DNA from: an uncultured Campylobacter sp. | GTDB taxonomy: Bacteria; Campylobacterota; Campylobacteria; Campylobacterales; Campylobacteraceae | Length of the DNA stretch: 30,893 nt | Assembly (NCBI GenBank): GCA_900539255.1 | Contig: UQBJ01000024.1 | Span: forward strand, 1-30,893 | Direction: 5' to 3' | Part shown: one piece after another, positions 1 to 7,643 of the stretch | Position numbering within the stretch: position 1 is the first letter of the stretch | Layout of the letters: each line of letters starts with the position of its first letter | Program-made: the position numbers and the translations under genes | The notes under the pieces: generated by a model | The model's database searches: none | Told to the model about the DNA's origin: nothing | Seen by the model: the letters and a program-made list of their open reading frames with translations, nothing else

Positions 1-2
1 AG

Positions 3-365
3 TATGAGGAAGCCAAACGCTACTATCACGGCGAGCAGCTGCCGCCCGATGTTAAAGCAGAGTTACAAGGGCGCGGGCAAATCGCTGTCGTGGAAAATAT
101 CTACAAAATGATAGTTGATAAGATTTTGGGCTACAAAAGCGAAAGCATACAAGAAGTAAAATTAAGCGGCAGACAAGAGCAAGACAAGCCACTTGCCACG
201 CTTTTAAATGATTTACTCAAAGTTTTTTCACAACAAGACGGCTTTGACAGCGAAATCATCAAGCGCGACAAAGAGCTGATTTTAGGAATGGCGGTTTTTG
301 ATAGAGCAAACAGCATTTTAGCAACCAAAACACGCTTAAATTTCACAAAAAAAATGCGATTTTAG
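3..365 (+). CDS. Partial phage portal-like protein fragment (5' end outside window)
   Basis: The reading frame is open from base 3, so the visible ATG at 90 is probably internal and the true start lies upstream of the window. About 120 residues are visible. The start of the frame (YEEAKRYYHGEQ, a proline-aspartate pair, then GRGQ, then an N-x-x-x-x-x-V-D-K-I-L-G-Y stretch) resembles, from memory, the N-terminal region of P22/Mu-type portal proteins, where a YY-G-x-Q segment precedes a conserved asparagine and a long helix. Portal proteins normally run to several hundred residues, but this frame ends after roughly 100 portal-like residues, in a lysine-rich tail just before the surE promoter. 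Its codon use is richer in G+C than the following intergenic bases. I read it as a prophage remnant cut off at its 3' side. The family call is tentative. Confidence 0.4.
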   Translation, partial: YEEAKRYYHGEQLPPDVKAELQGRGQIAVVENIYKMIVDKILGYKSESIQEVKLSGRQEQDKPLATLLNDLLKVFSQQDGFDSEIIKRDKELILGMAVFDRANSILATKTRLNFTKKMRF

Positions 366-387
366 CTATACCATAAAAAATTTATGC

Positions 388-393
388 TACAAT
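388..393 (+). promoter_or_regulatory. Extended -10 promoter of surE
   Basis: TACAAT preceded by TG-C, in an AT-rich stretch, 18 bases before the ATG of surE. An AAGGA ribosome site at 401-405 follows. This matches the sigma-70 promoters of Campylobacter, which rely on an extended -10 and lack a conserved -35. It would drive surE and the overlapping genes after it. Confidence 0.5.
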
Positions 394-411
394 CAAATTC
401 AAGGACAAAAA

Positions 412-1188
412 ATGAAAGAAATTTTAATCACAAACGATGATGGCTTTGAGAGCAAGGGCTTGAAAAAACTTGTAAAAATGTTGCGGCGTGAGTTTAACGC
501 CAAAGTAACCGTAGTCGCTCCAGCCACTGAAAAATCAGGCTCATCTCACTCCATAACACTCACGCGTCCGCTTCGTTTCGTCAAAGTCGGCAAGCGTTTT
601 TATAAGCTTGATGATGGAACGCCTGCTGATTGCGTATATTTGGCACTTCACGCCCTTTACAAAACGCGCTTGCCTGATTTAGTCATAAGCGGTATCAATC
701 ACGGAGCGAACATAAGCGAGGATATAACATACTCTGGCACTTGTGCTGGTGCTATGGAGGCTGTTTTACAGGGCATTCCCGCAATCGCACTTTCGCAATT
801 TTACCGAAAAAGCGAGAATTCAAAAAGGCTTGATTTCACAAATGCCCTTGAAATCACGCGTCAAATCGTGGCAAAAATCTTAAAAAATGGCTTTCCGCTT
901 GACAAAAAAGAATTCATCAACATAAATTTTCCCTCAGCAAAAGATGAATTTAAGGGGCTTAAAGTCGCTCACACAGGCAAGAGAGTTTATAATTATAAGG
1001 CTTATGCGAACAAAAACCCGCGCGGAGTGGAGTATTTTTGGCTGGCTGCGGCTGGTTTGGAGTATGAAAGGCAGGCAAATTCGGACATTGATTTGCTTTT
1101 GCAAGGCTATGCGGTGATGACGCCGATAATGCTTGATTTAACCGCTTACAATAAGCTTGAAACGCTAAAAAAATGGGCGAAAATATGA
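412..1188 (+). CDS. surE: 5'/3'-nucleotidase SurE
   Basis: SurE removes phosphate from nucleoside 5'- and 3'-monophosphates, and from short polyphosphate in some species, using a divalent metal; it is cytoplasmic and linked to stationary-phase survival. The 258-residue protein has the usual family length and opens with ILITNDDGFES, in which D9 and D10 are metal ligands. KSGSSHSITLTRP around residues 41-53 supplies the conserved serine, and VISGINHGAN at 91-100 the conserved asparagine (N96). The start is fixed by AAGGA seven bases upstream. The stop overlaps the ATG of the next gene (ATGA at 1185-1188), which suggests translational coupling. The gene is intact and nothing about it is unusual. 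Confidence 0.96.
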   Translation: MKEILITNDDGFESKGLKKLVKMLRREFNAKVTVVAPATEKSGSSHSITLTRPLRFVKVGKRFYKLDDGTPADCVYLALHALYKTRLPDLVISGINHGANISEDITYSGTCAGAMEAVLQGIPAIALSQFYRKSENSKRLDFTNALEITRQIVAKILKNGFPLDKKEFININFPSAKDEFKGLKVAHTGKRVYNYKAYANKNPRGVEYFWLAAAGLEYERQANSDIDLLLQGYAVMTPIMLDLTAYNKLETLKKWAKI

Positions 1189-1874
1189 ATTTAGATGACA
1201 AAAAGGCTGAATTCCGCTTTACACGCGTGAAATGGCTCATCGGCGAAGAGCTTTTTGACAAAATCGCCACGCTTAAAGTCCTTGTTTTTGGGCTTGGCGG
1301 CGTAGGCGGCTTTTGCGTTGATGCGCTTTATCGCACGGGCTTTAAGAATTTTACTTTCATCGATGAGGACAGCTTTGAGGCTACAAATTTAAACCGCCAG
1401 CTGCATAGCGAGCATATCGGGCAGGCAAAGGCTGAGGTTTTTTCGCGAATTTATGGGGGAAAGGGTATAGTAAAACGCGTGGATAGTGCGTTTTTGCGTG
1501 AGTTTAGCTTGCAAGAGTTTGACATTATCATAGATGCCATAGATGATATACCTGCAAAAGTTGCTATTGTAGGGCTTGTAGATACTCAAAAACAAATTTT
1601 CGTCTCATCCACAGGCGGTGCGAGAAAGCTTGATGCCACTAAAATCGCCATTGCGCCACTTTGCAAAACGCACGGAGACGCCCTAGCGAAAAAATTTCGC
1701 TATGAGCTTAAAAAAGCTGGCTTAAAAGCGGACTTTGAAGTGGTTTTTAGCGATGAAAAGCCCATTTGCAAAGAGCTTGGCTCGTTTATGGGCGTAACGG
1801 GTGCCTTTGGCTTGGCACTTGCTAGCCTTGTGCTGCGAAAGGTGATTAAAAGATATGGAGAAAACAATGCTTGA
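1185..1874 (+). CDS. tcdA: ThiF/E1-like adenylyltransferase, probably TcdA (ct6A37 tRNA dehydratase)
   Basis: This is a member of the ThiF/MoeB/E1 fold family. The closest match I recognise is TcdA (CsdL), which uses ATP to cyclise threonylcarbamoyladenosine at position 37 of ANN-decoding tRNAs. Visible features are the nucleotide loop GLGGVGG at residues 36-42, the acidic D-E-D at 60-62, the NLNRQ adenylation motif at 68-72, an AIDD segment, and a KLDATKIAIAPLCKTHGDAL stretch followed by LKKAGLK and a VVFSDEKP strand that align with the TcdA C-terminal part. MoeB/ThiF zinc cysteine pairs are not seen. The ATGA overlap with surE favours this start; an in-frame ATG at 1173 would add four residues. 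Family membership is firm, the TcdA assignment less so. Confidence 0.78.
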   Translation: MNLDDKKAEFRFTRVKWLIGEELFDKIATLKVLVFGLGGVGGFCVDALYRTGFKNFTFIDEDSFEATNLNRQLHSEHIGQAKAEVFSRIYGGKGIVKRVDSAFLREFSLQEFDIIIDAIDDIPAKVAIVGLVDTQKQIFVSSTGGARKLDATKIAIAPLCKTHGDALAKKFRYELKKAGLKADFEVVFSDEKPICKELGSFMGVTGAFGLALASLVLRKVIKRYGENNA

Positions 1875-4800
1875 ATTTTTGGCTTTAAACGACTTTTTCA
1901 GCCCCTTGTATGAGAAAAAGCCCATTTTGCAAGGCGAATTTGAGGATTTTAAGCGCACATTTGCCACATACAAAGCAAATTTAAACGCAAACGCAGAGCA
2001 AAACGAAGACGCCCTTGTGGCAAACGCTCTTACGCCCTTTTTACAAGGCTTGCAATTTAAAACGAGCATTAAGGCTAAACAAGAAGGCAAAAGCGAAGTG
2101 GATTTAATCTTACTCAAAAATGGCGAAATTTCCGTGCTTGTTGAGGCGAAAAAGCCCGAAAATTCAAAGGAATTTTTTAGCCCACAAAATGTAAATTGCA
2201 AAGCTCTTGCCGAGTGCATTTTGTATTATTTAAGGCAACGAAATTCTAACGGGGGGGGGGGATTTAACTATGAGAATTTAGGCTCTAAAAGCCCAAATTC
2301 TAGCATAAAATTCATCATTATCACAAATTTTTATGATTTTTATATCTTTAAGGCAAGAGAATTTGAAAGGCTCTTTGCCACAAACAAACATTTTATCACG
2401 CTTTATGCCAACTTCACAAACCCAAACTCCCTTTTTAAAGGCAACACCGATGAATTTTACAAAGAAACAAGCAAGCTTTTAAACTCGCCTGAGTATTTAA
2501 AATCTATCTCCCAAGATGCCCACGAAAAGCCGAGTTTAAAGGGCTTTCATCTTAACTTAAAGCCCATTTTAGCGCAAGATAAGGCGGATTTTAAAAGTTT
2601 AAAGCCTGTTTTCAAAGCCTTTCACAAGGATTTTTTGCTTGATGAGTTTAACCCAAATGACGCCAACAGCCTAAATTCAGCCTTTTACGAGGAACTTTTA
2701 TACATTTTAGGTTTGTGCGAGGTAAAAGAAAGCTCAAAGCTGCTTATAAAGCCAAGCTCACAAAGCGCAAACACCCTTTACAACGCCATTTTAGCAAAGC
2801 TCCCCCAAGACAAACAAGACTTTGAACGCGTTATGAGCTTTGTCGTGCTGTGGCTAAACCGCATTTTGTTTCTCAAACTCATCGAGGCGAATTTGGTGCG
2901 TTTTAACGATGATGAAAGCCTAAAATTCCTTAATCCAAACAAGGTGCGAAATTTCAAAGCCCTATCCCAACTTTTCTTTGAAATTTTAGCCAAAAAGCCA
3001 AAAGACAGGGCAAATTCCACGCTTGATTATTTGCCTTATCTTAACTCAGCCCTTTTTCAAAAGCAAGCCATAGAGCGCGAAATGCTCGATATTTCAGCCC
3101 TTGATGACAGTGCCACTTTGCCTTATTTTGCCAAAACGCAAATTAAGGACAAAAACGCCAAGAAAAAAGTAGGCTCTGTGCCTTTGCTTGTTTATATCTT
3201 TGAATTTTTAGACGCCTTTGACTTTGGTAGCGATGAAAAAAGCCCCGAACTAGCCTTGCAAAAAGAACTCATCAGCTCATCGGTGCTAGGACTCGTCTTT
3301 GAAAAGCTCAACGGCTACAAAGAGGGCAGCTTTTACACGCCAAGCTTCATCACAAGCTATATGTGCCGCGTAAGCCTTGAAAAAGTGATTTTAAGCAAAT
3401 TTAATGATAAATTTAAATGGCAATGCGAGGATTTAAAAGCGTTAAGAGAACGCATTGATAGGGATTTTAGCACAAAGGCGCAAGAGTTTAAAGCCGTGCT
3501 AAATTCCATTCGCATTTGCGACCCAGCCGTTGGTAGTGGGCATTTTTTGGTATCAGCCTTAAATGAAATGATAGCCATTTACCACACTCTTGGCTTAGCC
3601 CAAAGGCTTAATCCTTGCGAACTCGCGCTTTTAAGCGATGAACTTGTCATCACCAAGCCAAATGGCGAAATTTACGCTTACAAAAAGCCCAAAATCAAAA
3701 ACGATGAAAGCCACGCTATCCAAAAAGCCCTTTTTACGCTCAAAAAGCAAATCATCGAAAACAACCTTTTTGGCGTGGATATCAACGAAAATTCCTGCGA
3801 GATAACCAAACTTCGCCTTTGGATAGAGCTTTTGAAAAATTCTTATTATTTGCAAAAGGACGATGAGGGCTTTGATGAGAATTTAAATGATGAAATTCAT
3901 CAAATGCAAACCCTGCCAAATATCGACATAAACATTAAATGCGGCAACTCACTCATAAGTTATTTTGAGCTTAACCGCTCTTTGACGCACTATCCAAACA
4001 TAAAAGAGCGAATGCGAAAATACAAAAGCGTTATCAAAGACTACAAAGAGGGCTTTTTTGACGACAAAATGCGCATAGAAAAAGAGATAAAAGCCCTTAA
4101 AGAAAGCTTTCGCACCTTTTGTTTTAAGGACAAATTCAACAAAGAAATAAAAGCCTTTACCGCAAAATGCGAGGCATACTCGAAAAAATACGGCAATTTT
4201 TTAGCAAAAGATGATGAGAATTTAAGCCTTTATATCGCTCAAAGTTTCAGCTTTTTTGACTTTGATGAGAGCAAAGCAAGGCTTGAATTTAACGCACTTA
4301 AAAAAGAATATGAAAGCATTTTTAATTTAGAAAGCAAAAAGCCCTTTGAATGGCGTTTTGAATTCCCTGAGGTTTTAAACGAAAATGGCGAATTTATGGG
4401 CTTTGATTTGGTAGTGGGAAATCCGCCGTATGTTTTAATTTTAAAAGAACATAAAGATTATATAAAATACAAACAAAGCTATAAAACAGCAAGTGGTGGC
4501 AAAATCAATTTGTATAACTTGTTTTTTGAAAATTCTTTAAAACTGATAAAACGAAATGGATTTTTAAGCTTTATCACGCCAAATACTTATTTAAGCAGCA
4601 CAGACACAAAGAACTTGCGTGAAATTTTACTCAATGAAACTTCTATTTACGAAATCATTGAATATACCGAAAAACAAAAAGTATTTGATAAAGTTACGCA
4701 AGCAGTTGCTACAATTTTTCTAACAAATCAAAAATTATCAAATCACCAAATAAAACTCACTACTTCAAAACAAGGCGAACAGATATGTTTGCAAGATGAT

Positions 4801-5475
4801 TTAAGGAAAAGAAATTTATTATTAGCCATTTCGCCACTTATCCTAAAAATCGAGCAACAAAAGGCAAGATTAAAAGATTGTTTTGATATATTTCAGGGAG
4901 AAGTAAATTTGACAACAAAAAAGCAATTTTTTTCTTTGGAAAAAGGCGAAAATCGTTTGCTAATGTGGCGTGGAGATAATGTAGGAAAGTATTATCCACA
5001 ATCACAACCAAAAGAATGGTGCGATAAAACGGCTTCAAATCTTGATTGTAAAAAAGCAAGAATTGTGATGCAACAAGTATCTAATCAAAGTCAAAAATTT
5101 AGGACAAAGGCTTTTATTAGTAGTGAAAATTTCATTTGCGGAAATTCAACAAACTATTTGATTAGCAAACACAATGAAAATCTTTTGTTTTATTTAGGGC
5201 TTATCAATTCGCAAGTTTTTAATTTTTATTTTAATTATTTTAGTTTTACAAATCATCTTACCGTAAGCGAGCTTGAAAAAGTGCCTATACCAACGATAAA
5301 TTCCAAAAATCAAAGTTTAGTTGATGAAATAATAAATTTGGTAAATCAAATTCTAGCTTTAAAGACTGAAAATTCAAGTGCTGATATTTCTAAACTAGAA
5401 AAGGATATTGACAATCTTATTTATAAGTTGTATAATCTAACTCCAAAAGAAATTAAAATTATACAAGGTGCATAA
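1867..5475 (+). CDS. Phase-variable type IIG restriction-modification enzyme (fused nuclease, N6-adenine methylase, specificity domain)
   Basis: A single 1202-residue chain that should both methylate and cut DNA. The N-terminus carries a PD-(D/E)xK-like nuclease: E-V-D (D79) and then V-E-A-K (E93, K95). The methylase has the AdoMet motif DPAVGSGHF at residues 552-560 and the catalytic NPPY at 852-855, so it should make N6-methyladenine. The region after NPPY (about 860-1150) is the expected target-recognition domain, ending in a short helical tail. An 11-G tract at 2251-2261 encodes four glycines (129-132) and is in frame as given. The start at 1867 is preferred because GGAG lies six bases upstream; an ATG at 1855 would add four residues. 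From about 4440 the DNA becomes clearly more AT-rich, suggesting the recognition half was acquired separately. It resembles in design the phase-variable type IIG enzyme Cj0031 of C. jejuni. Confidence 0.9.
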   Translation: MLEFLALNDFFSPLYEKKPILQGEFEDFKRTFATYKANLNANAEQNEDALVANALTPFLQGLQFKTSIKAKQEGKSEVDLILLKNGEISVLVEAKKPENSKEFFSPQNVNCKALAECILYYLRQRNSNGGGGFNYENLGSKSPNSSIKFIIITNFYDFYIFKAREFERLFATNKHFITLYANFTNPNSLFKGNTDEFYKETSKLLNSPEYLKSISQDAHEKPSLKGFHLNLKPILAQDKADFKSLKPVFKAFHKDFLLDEFNPNDANSLNSAFYEELLYILGLCEVKESSKLLIKPSSQSANTLYNAILAKLPQDKQDFERVMSFVVLWLNRILFLKLIEANLVRFNDDESLKFLNPNKVRNFKALSQLFFEILAKKPKDRANSTLDYLPYLNSALFQKQAIEREMLDISALDDSATLPYFAKTQIKDKNAKKKVGSVPLLVYIFEFLDAFDFGSDEKSPELALQKELISSSVLGLVFEKLNGYKEGSFYTPSFITSYMCRVSLEKVILSKFNDKFKWQCEDLKALRERIDRDFSTKAQEFKAVLNSIRICDPAVGSGHFLVSALNEMIAIYHTLGLAQRLNPCELALLSDELVITKPNGEIYAYKKPKIKNDESHAIQKALFTLKKQIIENNLFGVDINENSCEITKLRLWIELLKNSYYLQKDDEGFDENLNDEIHQMQTLPNIDINIKCGNSLISYFELNRSLTHYPNIKERMRKYKSVIKDYKEGFFDDKMRIEKEIKALKESFRTFCFKDKFNKEIKAFTAKCEAYSKKYGNFLAKDDENLSLYIAQSFSFFDFDESKARLEFNALKKEYESIFNLESKKPFEWRFEFPEVLNENGEFMGFDLVVGNPPYVLILKEHKDYIKYKQSYKTASGGKINLYNLFFENSLKLIKRNGFLSFITPNTYLSSTDTKNLREILLNETSIYEIIEYTEKQKVFDKVTQAVATIFLTNQKLSNHQIKLTTSKQGEQICLQDDLRKRNLLLAISPLILKIEQQKARLKDCFDIFQGEVNLTTKKQFFSLEKGENRLLMWRGDNVGKYYPQSQPKEWCDKTASNLDCKKARIVMQQVSNQSQKFRTKAFISSENFICGNSTNYLISKHNENLLFYLGLINSQVFNFYFNYFSFTNHLTVSELEKVPIPTINSKNQSLVDEIINLVNQILALKTENSSADISKLEKDIDNLIYKLYNLTPKEIKIIQGA
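2251..2261 (+). repeat. G11 homopolymer contingency tract inside the R-M gene
   Basis: Eleven consecutive G bases follow AAC and precede ATTTAAC. With 11 G the frame stays open. With 10 G the frame meets TAG nine codons after the AAC, and with 12 G it meets TAA two codons after the tract (my reading of the following bases). Slipped-strand change by one base would therefore switch the enzyme off after about 130 residues, removing the methylase. Tracts of 8 or 14 G would also be in frame. Confidence 0.9.
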
Positions 5476-5477
5476 AG

Positions 5478-5948
5478 GTGGATATAAATTTAAAGTTTAG
5501 TCTATTTAGTATTGCAGGTGGTGGTTTAGGCGGATTTATTTATAATTATCTTTCAAAAAGATATTCGTTTTTTAAATTTGGGAGAACAAAACCTAAAAAT
5601 AATTTATTTTTAGCTATTTGCAAAGCTGTAAATGATGAATATTATTTTATTGGTATAGATGATACAAGTGCTGAAAATGGTTGTTTTCCATATAATGAAT
5701 GGCTTAAACCATATAAACATTATCCAACTCCTTCAAGGGGTGGCGGACTTAATTTTTATAATCCATATAAAGAAAAAAAGATATATAAAATTGATTGTCT
5801 TTTATTTTATATGATAAAAATAGCTAAAATATTTAAAAATACTACTATAACTAATGCTGATTGTAGTAGTATCAATGCAGAAAAATGCAACGATGTTTTT
5901 AAAATTTATTTTTACAAAAATAAAAACGAAATTCCACAAAAAATTTAA
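5478..5948 (+). CDS. Hypothetical protein downstream of the R-M gene
   Basis: A 156-residue ORF beginning with GTG two bases after the R-M stop, with AAGG nine bases upstream, so it is probably co-translated. I do not recognise the family. The N-terminus has a glycine-rich hydrophobic stretch (IAGGGLGGFIYNYL, about residues 12-25) that could be a weak membrane segment or loop. The rest is rich in tyrosine, asparagine and lysine, with four scattered cysteines. Its base composition is very AT-rich, like the 3' half of the R-M gene and unlike the core genes, so both may have arrived together. A role as an accessory to the R-M enzyme is only a guess from position. It could also be a decayed or non-functional ORF. 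Confidence 0.5.
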   Translation: MDINLKFSLFSIAGGGLGGFIYNYLSKRYSFFKFGRTKPKNNLFLAICKAVNDEYYFIGIDDTSAENGCFPYNEWLKPYKHYPTPSRGGGLNFYNPYKEKKIYKIDCLLFYMIKIAKIFKNTTITNADCSSINAEKCNDVFKIYFYKNKNEIPQKI

Positions 5949-6241
5949 CTACCCCACAAAAAACCCAAGTCCCAAAATTTCCCCCAAACCCCATCATCAA
6001 AAAAAAGCATTCAGCACCATTTATTTGATGCTGATTTTCACACTAAAACGCCTTATCACTCACAAATCAAGCCTTACGACAAACAAACCCAACCTATGCT
6101 TTTTTGCAAAAAAAGCACCTAAATTTCAAGGCAAAAGCCTTGAAAATTTACTTTTAACGCAAGATTCGCTATGTCTATAAATTTATTTTTCAAGTTCAAT
6201 TAGAACAATACGCTTTAATTCACAAATTAAATTTTAGTAAT

Positions 6242-6403
6242 AAGAATTTAATTGATAAAATAATAAATTTAGTTGATAAAATTTTAGCCTTAAAAGCCCA
6301 AAATTCAAGTGCCGACACAAACAAACTCGAAAAAGACATTGACGATTTAGTCTTTAAACTTTATGATTTAAACGAGGCTGATATTAGCAAAATTAAATTT
6401 TAG
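6242..6403 (+). pseudogene. Remnant of a second type IIG R-M C-terminus
   Basis: This 53-codon frame ending in TAG reads KNLIDKIINLVDKILALK and onward, and matches the last part of the intact R-M protein. I count 29 identities in 42 aligned residues (6245-6370 against 5314-5439), with no gap. It has no start codon or ribosome site, and the homology does not extend upstream, where the frame is open only to 6158. Codon use (GCC, GAC, CTC) is less AT-rich than that of the live 3' end. The simplest reading is that it is the displaced original 3' end of the R-M gene, or a scrap of a second such gene. Confidence 0.75.
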
Positions 6404-6431
6404 TTTTTCTTAAACGCATTTTGCACCTTGT

Positions 6432-6692
6432 CCGTCATCGCGAGCAAGGCGTAAGCCTTGCGTGGTATCCACGCTTTTTCGTCATTGCGAGATTTACCAA
6501 AGGCAAATCGTGGCAATCTACAAATTTAAACGCAAATTTACCTTTGGATTGCCACGAATTCACACGCTCACGCTTTGCAAATTCTCACAATGACAAAGTT
6601 CTTGTCATACTGATGAATTTTATCATATTAACTTATTTTTTGTCATACCGAAAAAACCCTTGTCATACTGAGCCTTTGGCGAAGTATCCACT
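6432..6692. repeat. Cluster of REP-like palindromic repeats (left cluster)
   Basis: Several short units begin with GTCAT(T/C)GCGAG or TGTCATACTGAG and end with GTGGCAATC or GAAGTATCCAC: 6432-6472, 6481-6520, an inverted unit at 6546-6594, and 6661-6690. Each has a small internal stem, for example GCAAGGCGTAAGCCTTGC. They are non-coding and recur elsewhere in the window. No RAYT transposase gene is present here. Confidence 0.75.
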
Positions 6693-6867
6693 TGCAAAGC
6701 CTCATTTTGCGATAAAGAAAAAACACAACACAAAAATCTTTGTTTTGCGATAAACAAAATTTCAACCCACGCTTTTGATTTACAATAACACTTAAATTTC
6801 AAGGCTTTGAAAAACTTTGAACTTTCTCATCAAAATGTGAATTTTTAAAAACAAGAAATCTTTGCGC

Positions 6868-6891
6868 AAAAAAAGTTAAGCACTTCTTAAC
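6868..6891 (-). terminator. Rho-independent terminator, minus strand
   Basis: On the minus strand GTTAAG, a five-base loop and CTTAAC are followed directly by seven T. The stem is short and AT-rich but the layout is classic. No protein gene on the minus strand ends here, since the nearest one upstream (yajQ) stops at 7644. It may close a non-coding transcript covering the 6941-7165 repeat units. Confidence 0.5.
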
Positions 6892-6940
6892 AAAAGTCGG
6901 ATCGCAATCGAATTCCAAAGAGTTCATCGTGGAGTTTCAA

Positions 6941-7165
6941 ATCGTTTTTAGTCCTCTAATCTAATCATAGTAGAACGGAGAGAGACTCGATGTGCCACTA
7001 TTCTCCGTTCTAATCCCCTAACAAACCGGGTCATAGTAGAACATACCCCGCACAAATCGCATTTAAGGCAAAAATTCACAAAATTTCACCTCAAACACCT
7101 TGCAGAGCATATCCTACTTTCATAAAAGTCTATCGCAGTTCTACCAAACCGATATAAGAAAGAAC
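6941..7165 (-). repeat. Degenerate 36-nt repeat units, possibly a decayed CRISPR array or structured RNA
   Basis: Two 36-nt units at 6941-6976 and 7007-7042 share their last 12 bases exactly (TCATAGTAGAAC on the plus strand) and are separated by exactly 30 nt. The second has inverted ends (GTTCTA and TAGAAC). A third, shortened unit at 7138-7165 keeps GTTCTA, CAAACCG and GAAC, 95 nt further on, close to the 96 expected for spacer-repeat-spacer. A size of 36+30 is typical of Campylobacter type II-C arrays, but the units agree poorly in their middles and no cas genes are seen. Alternatively, the 11-bp inverted repeat TAGAACGGAGA/TCTCCGTTCTA around 6971-7012 points to a hairpin RNA. Confidence 0.3.
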
Positions 7166-7350
7166 ACAGCGCATTTCAAAAACGCATAGGGGCATTTTAA
7201 GCGGTTTTGGTTAATGCTTGGCAAACGGCTCAATTTTAAGCAAAAAAGCAAAAGAATTTAAAAGTTTTGAAAAGTATGATTTTTTGCGCTTTGTTTTAGG
7301 CTTTTACACCTTGCTTTCGCATACCTTTTAAATTTCAAGGCTTTGGTGAG

Positions 7351-7411
7351 TGGATACTTCGCTTTCTCGCGAAAGCTCAGTATGACAAGAAATATCCGTC
7401 ATTGCGAGCCA
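7351..7411. repeat. REP-like repeat, inverted unit plus short unit
   Basis: GGATACTTCGC, an internal palindrome (TTTCTCGCGAAA) and GCTCAGTATGACA at 7351-7387 form the inverse orientation of the TGTCATACTGAG unit seen at 6661. A short CGTCATTGCGAGCC follows at 7398-7411. It is non-coding and belongs to the family described at 6432-6692. Confidence 0.65.
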
Positions 7412-7643
7412 TTTTTAAAAACTGCTTTCAAAGGCAAGTTAAAAAACGAGTTTCGCGTTTTTGTCCTTTGTGGTGATGATTTGACAAAGAATTTATACCC
7501 AAAATCAGCCTTTTTAAAAGCCATTTTATCAAAAGAAGATTTTTAAATCATCTCAAAAAGCCTTTTCAAGCCCTACCGCAAGGTAAGATAAACAAAAGCG
7601 AGCTTTAAAAAATTATTTAAAAAATTTAACTTTAAAAAGCCTT

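Larger units (their letters stand above)
5949..7643. other. Gene-poor accessory interval of about 1.7 kb
   Basis: No ORF here shows a convincing start, ribosome site and protein-like composition together. The interval holds a decayed R-M C-terminus (6242-6403), REP-like repeats (6432-6692 and 7351-7411), a minus-strand terminator (6868-6891) and 36-nt repeat-like units (6941-7165). The remainder (5949-6240, 6693-6860, 7166-7350, 7412-7643) is AT-rich and shows only short recurring strings such as AAATTTCAAGGCTTT near 6793 and 7329. It looks like a site of repeated insertion and decay. Confidence 0.6.

Noticed and set aside
1173..1184. Earlier ATG at 1173 for the TcdA-like gene
   Set aside because: The ATGA overlap with surE at 1185 is the more usual arrangement; the four extra residues add no conserved sequence. 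Not excluded.
5854..6180. Plus-strand frame of 108 residues
   Set aside because: It overlaps the better-supported 5478-5948 ORF, has no ribosome site, and is dominated by lysine from A-rich DNA.
6421..6753. Plus-strand frame of 110 residues
   Set aside because: It is built almost wholly from REP-like repeat units and begins inside one.
7343..7546. Plus-strand frame of 67 residues
   Set aside because: Its first third is a REP-like unit and there is no plausible start signal.
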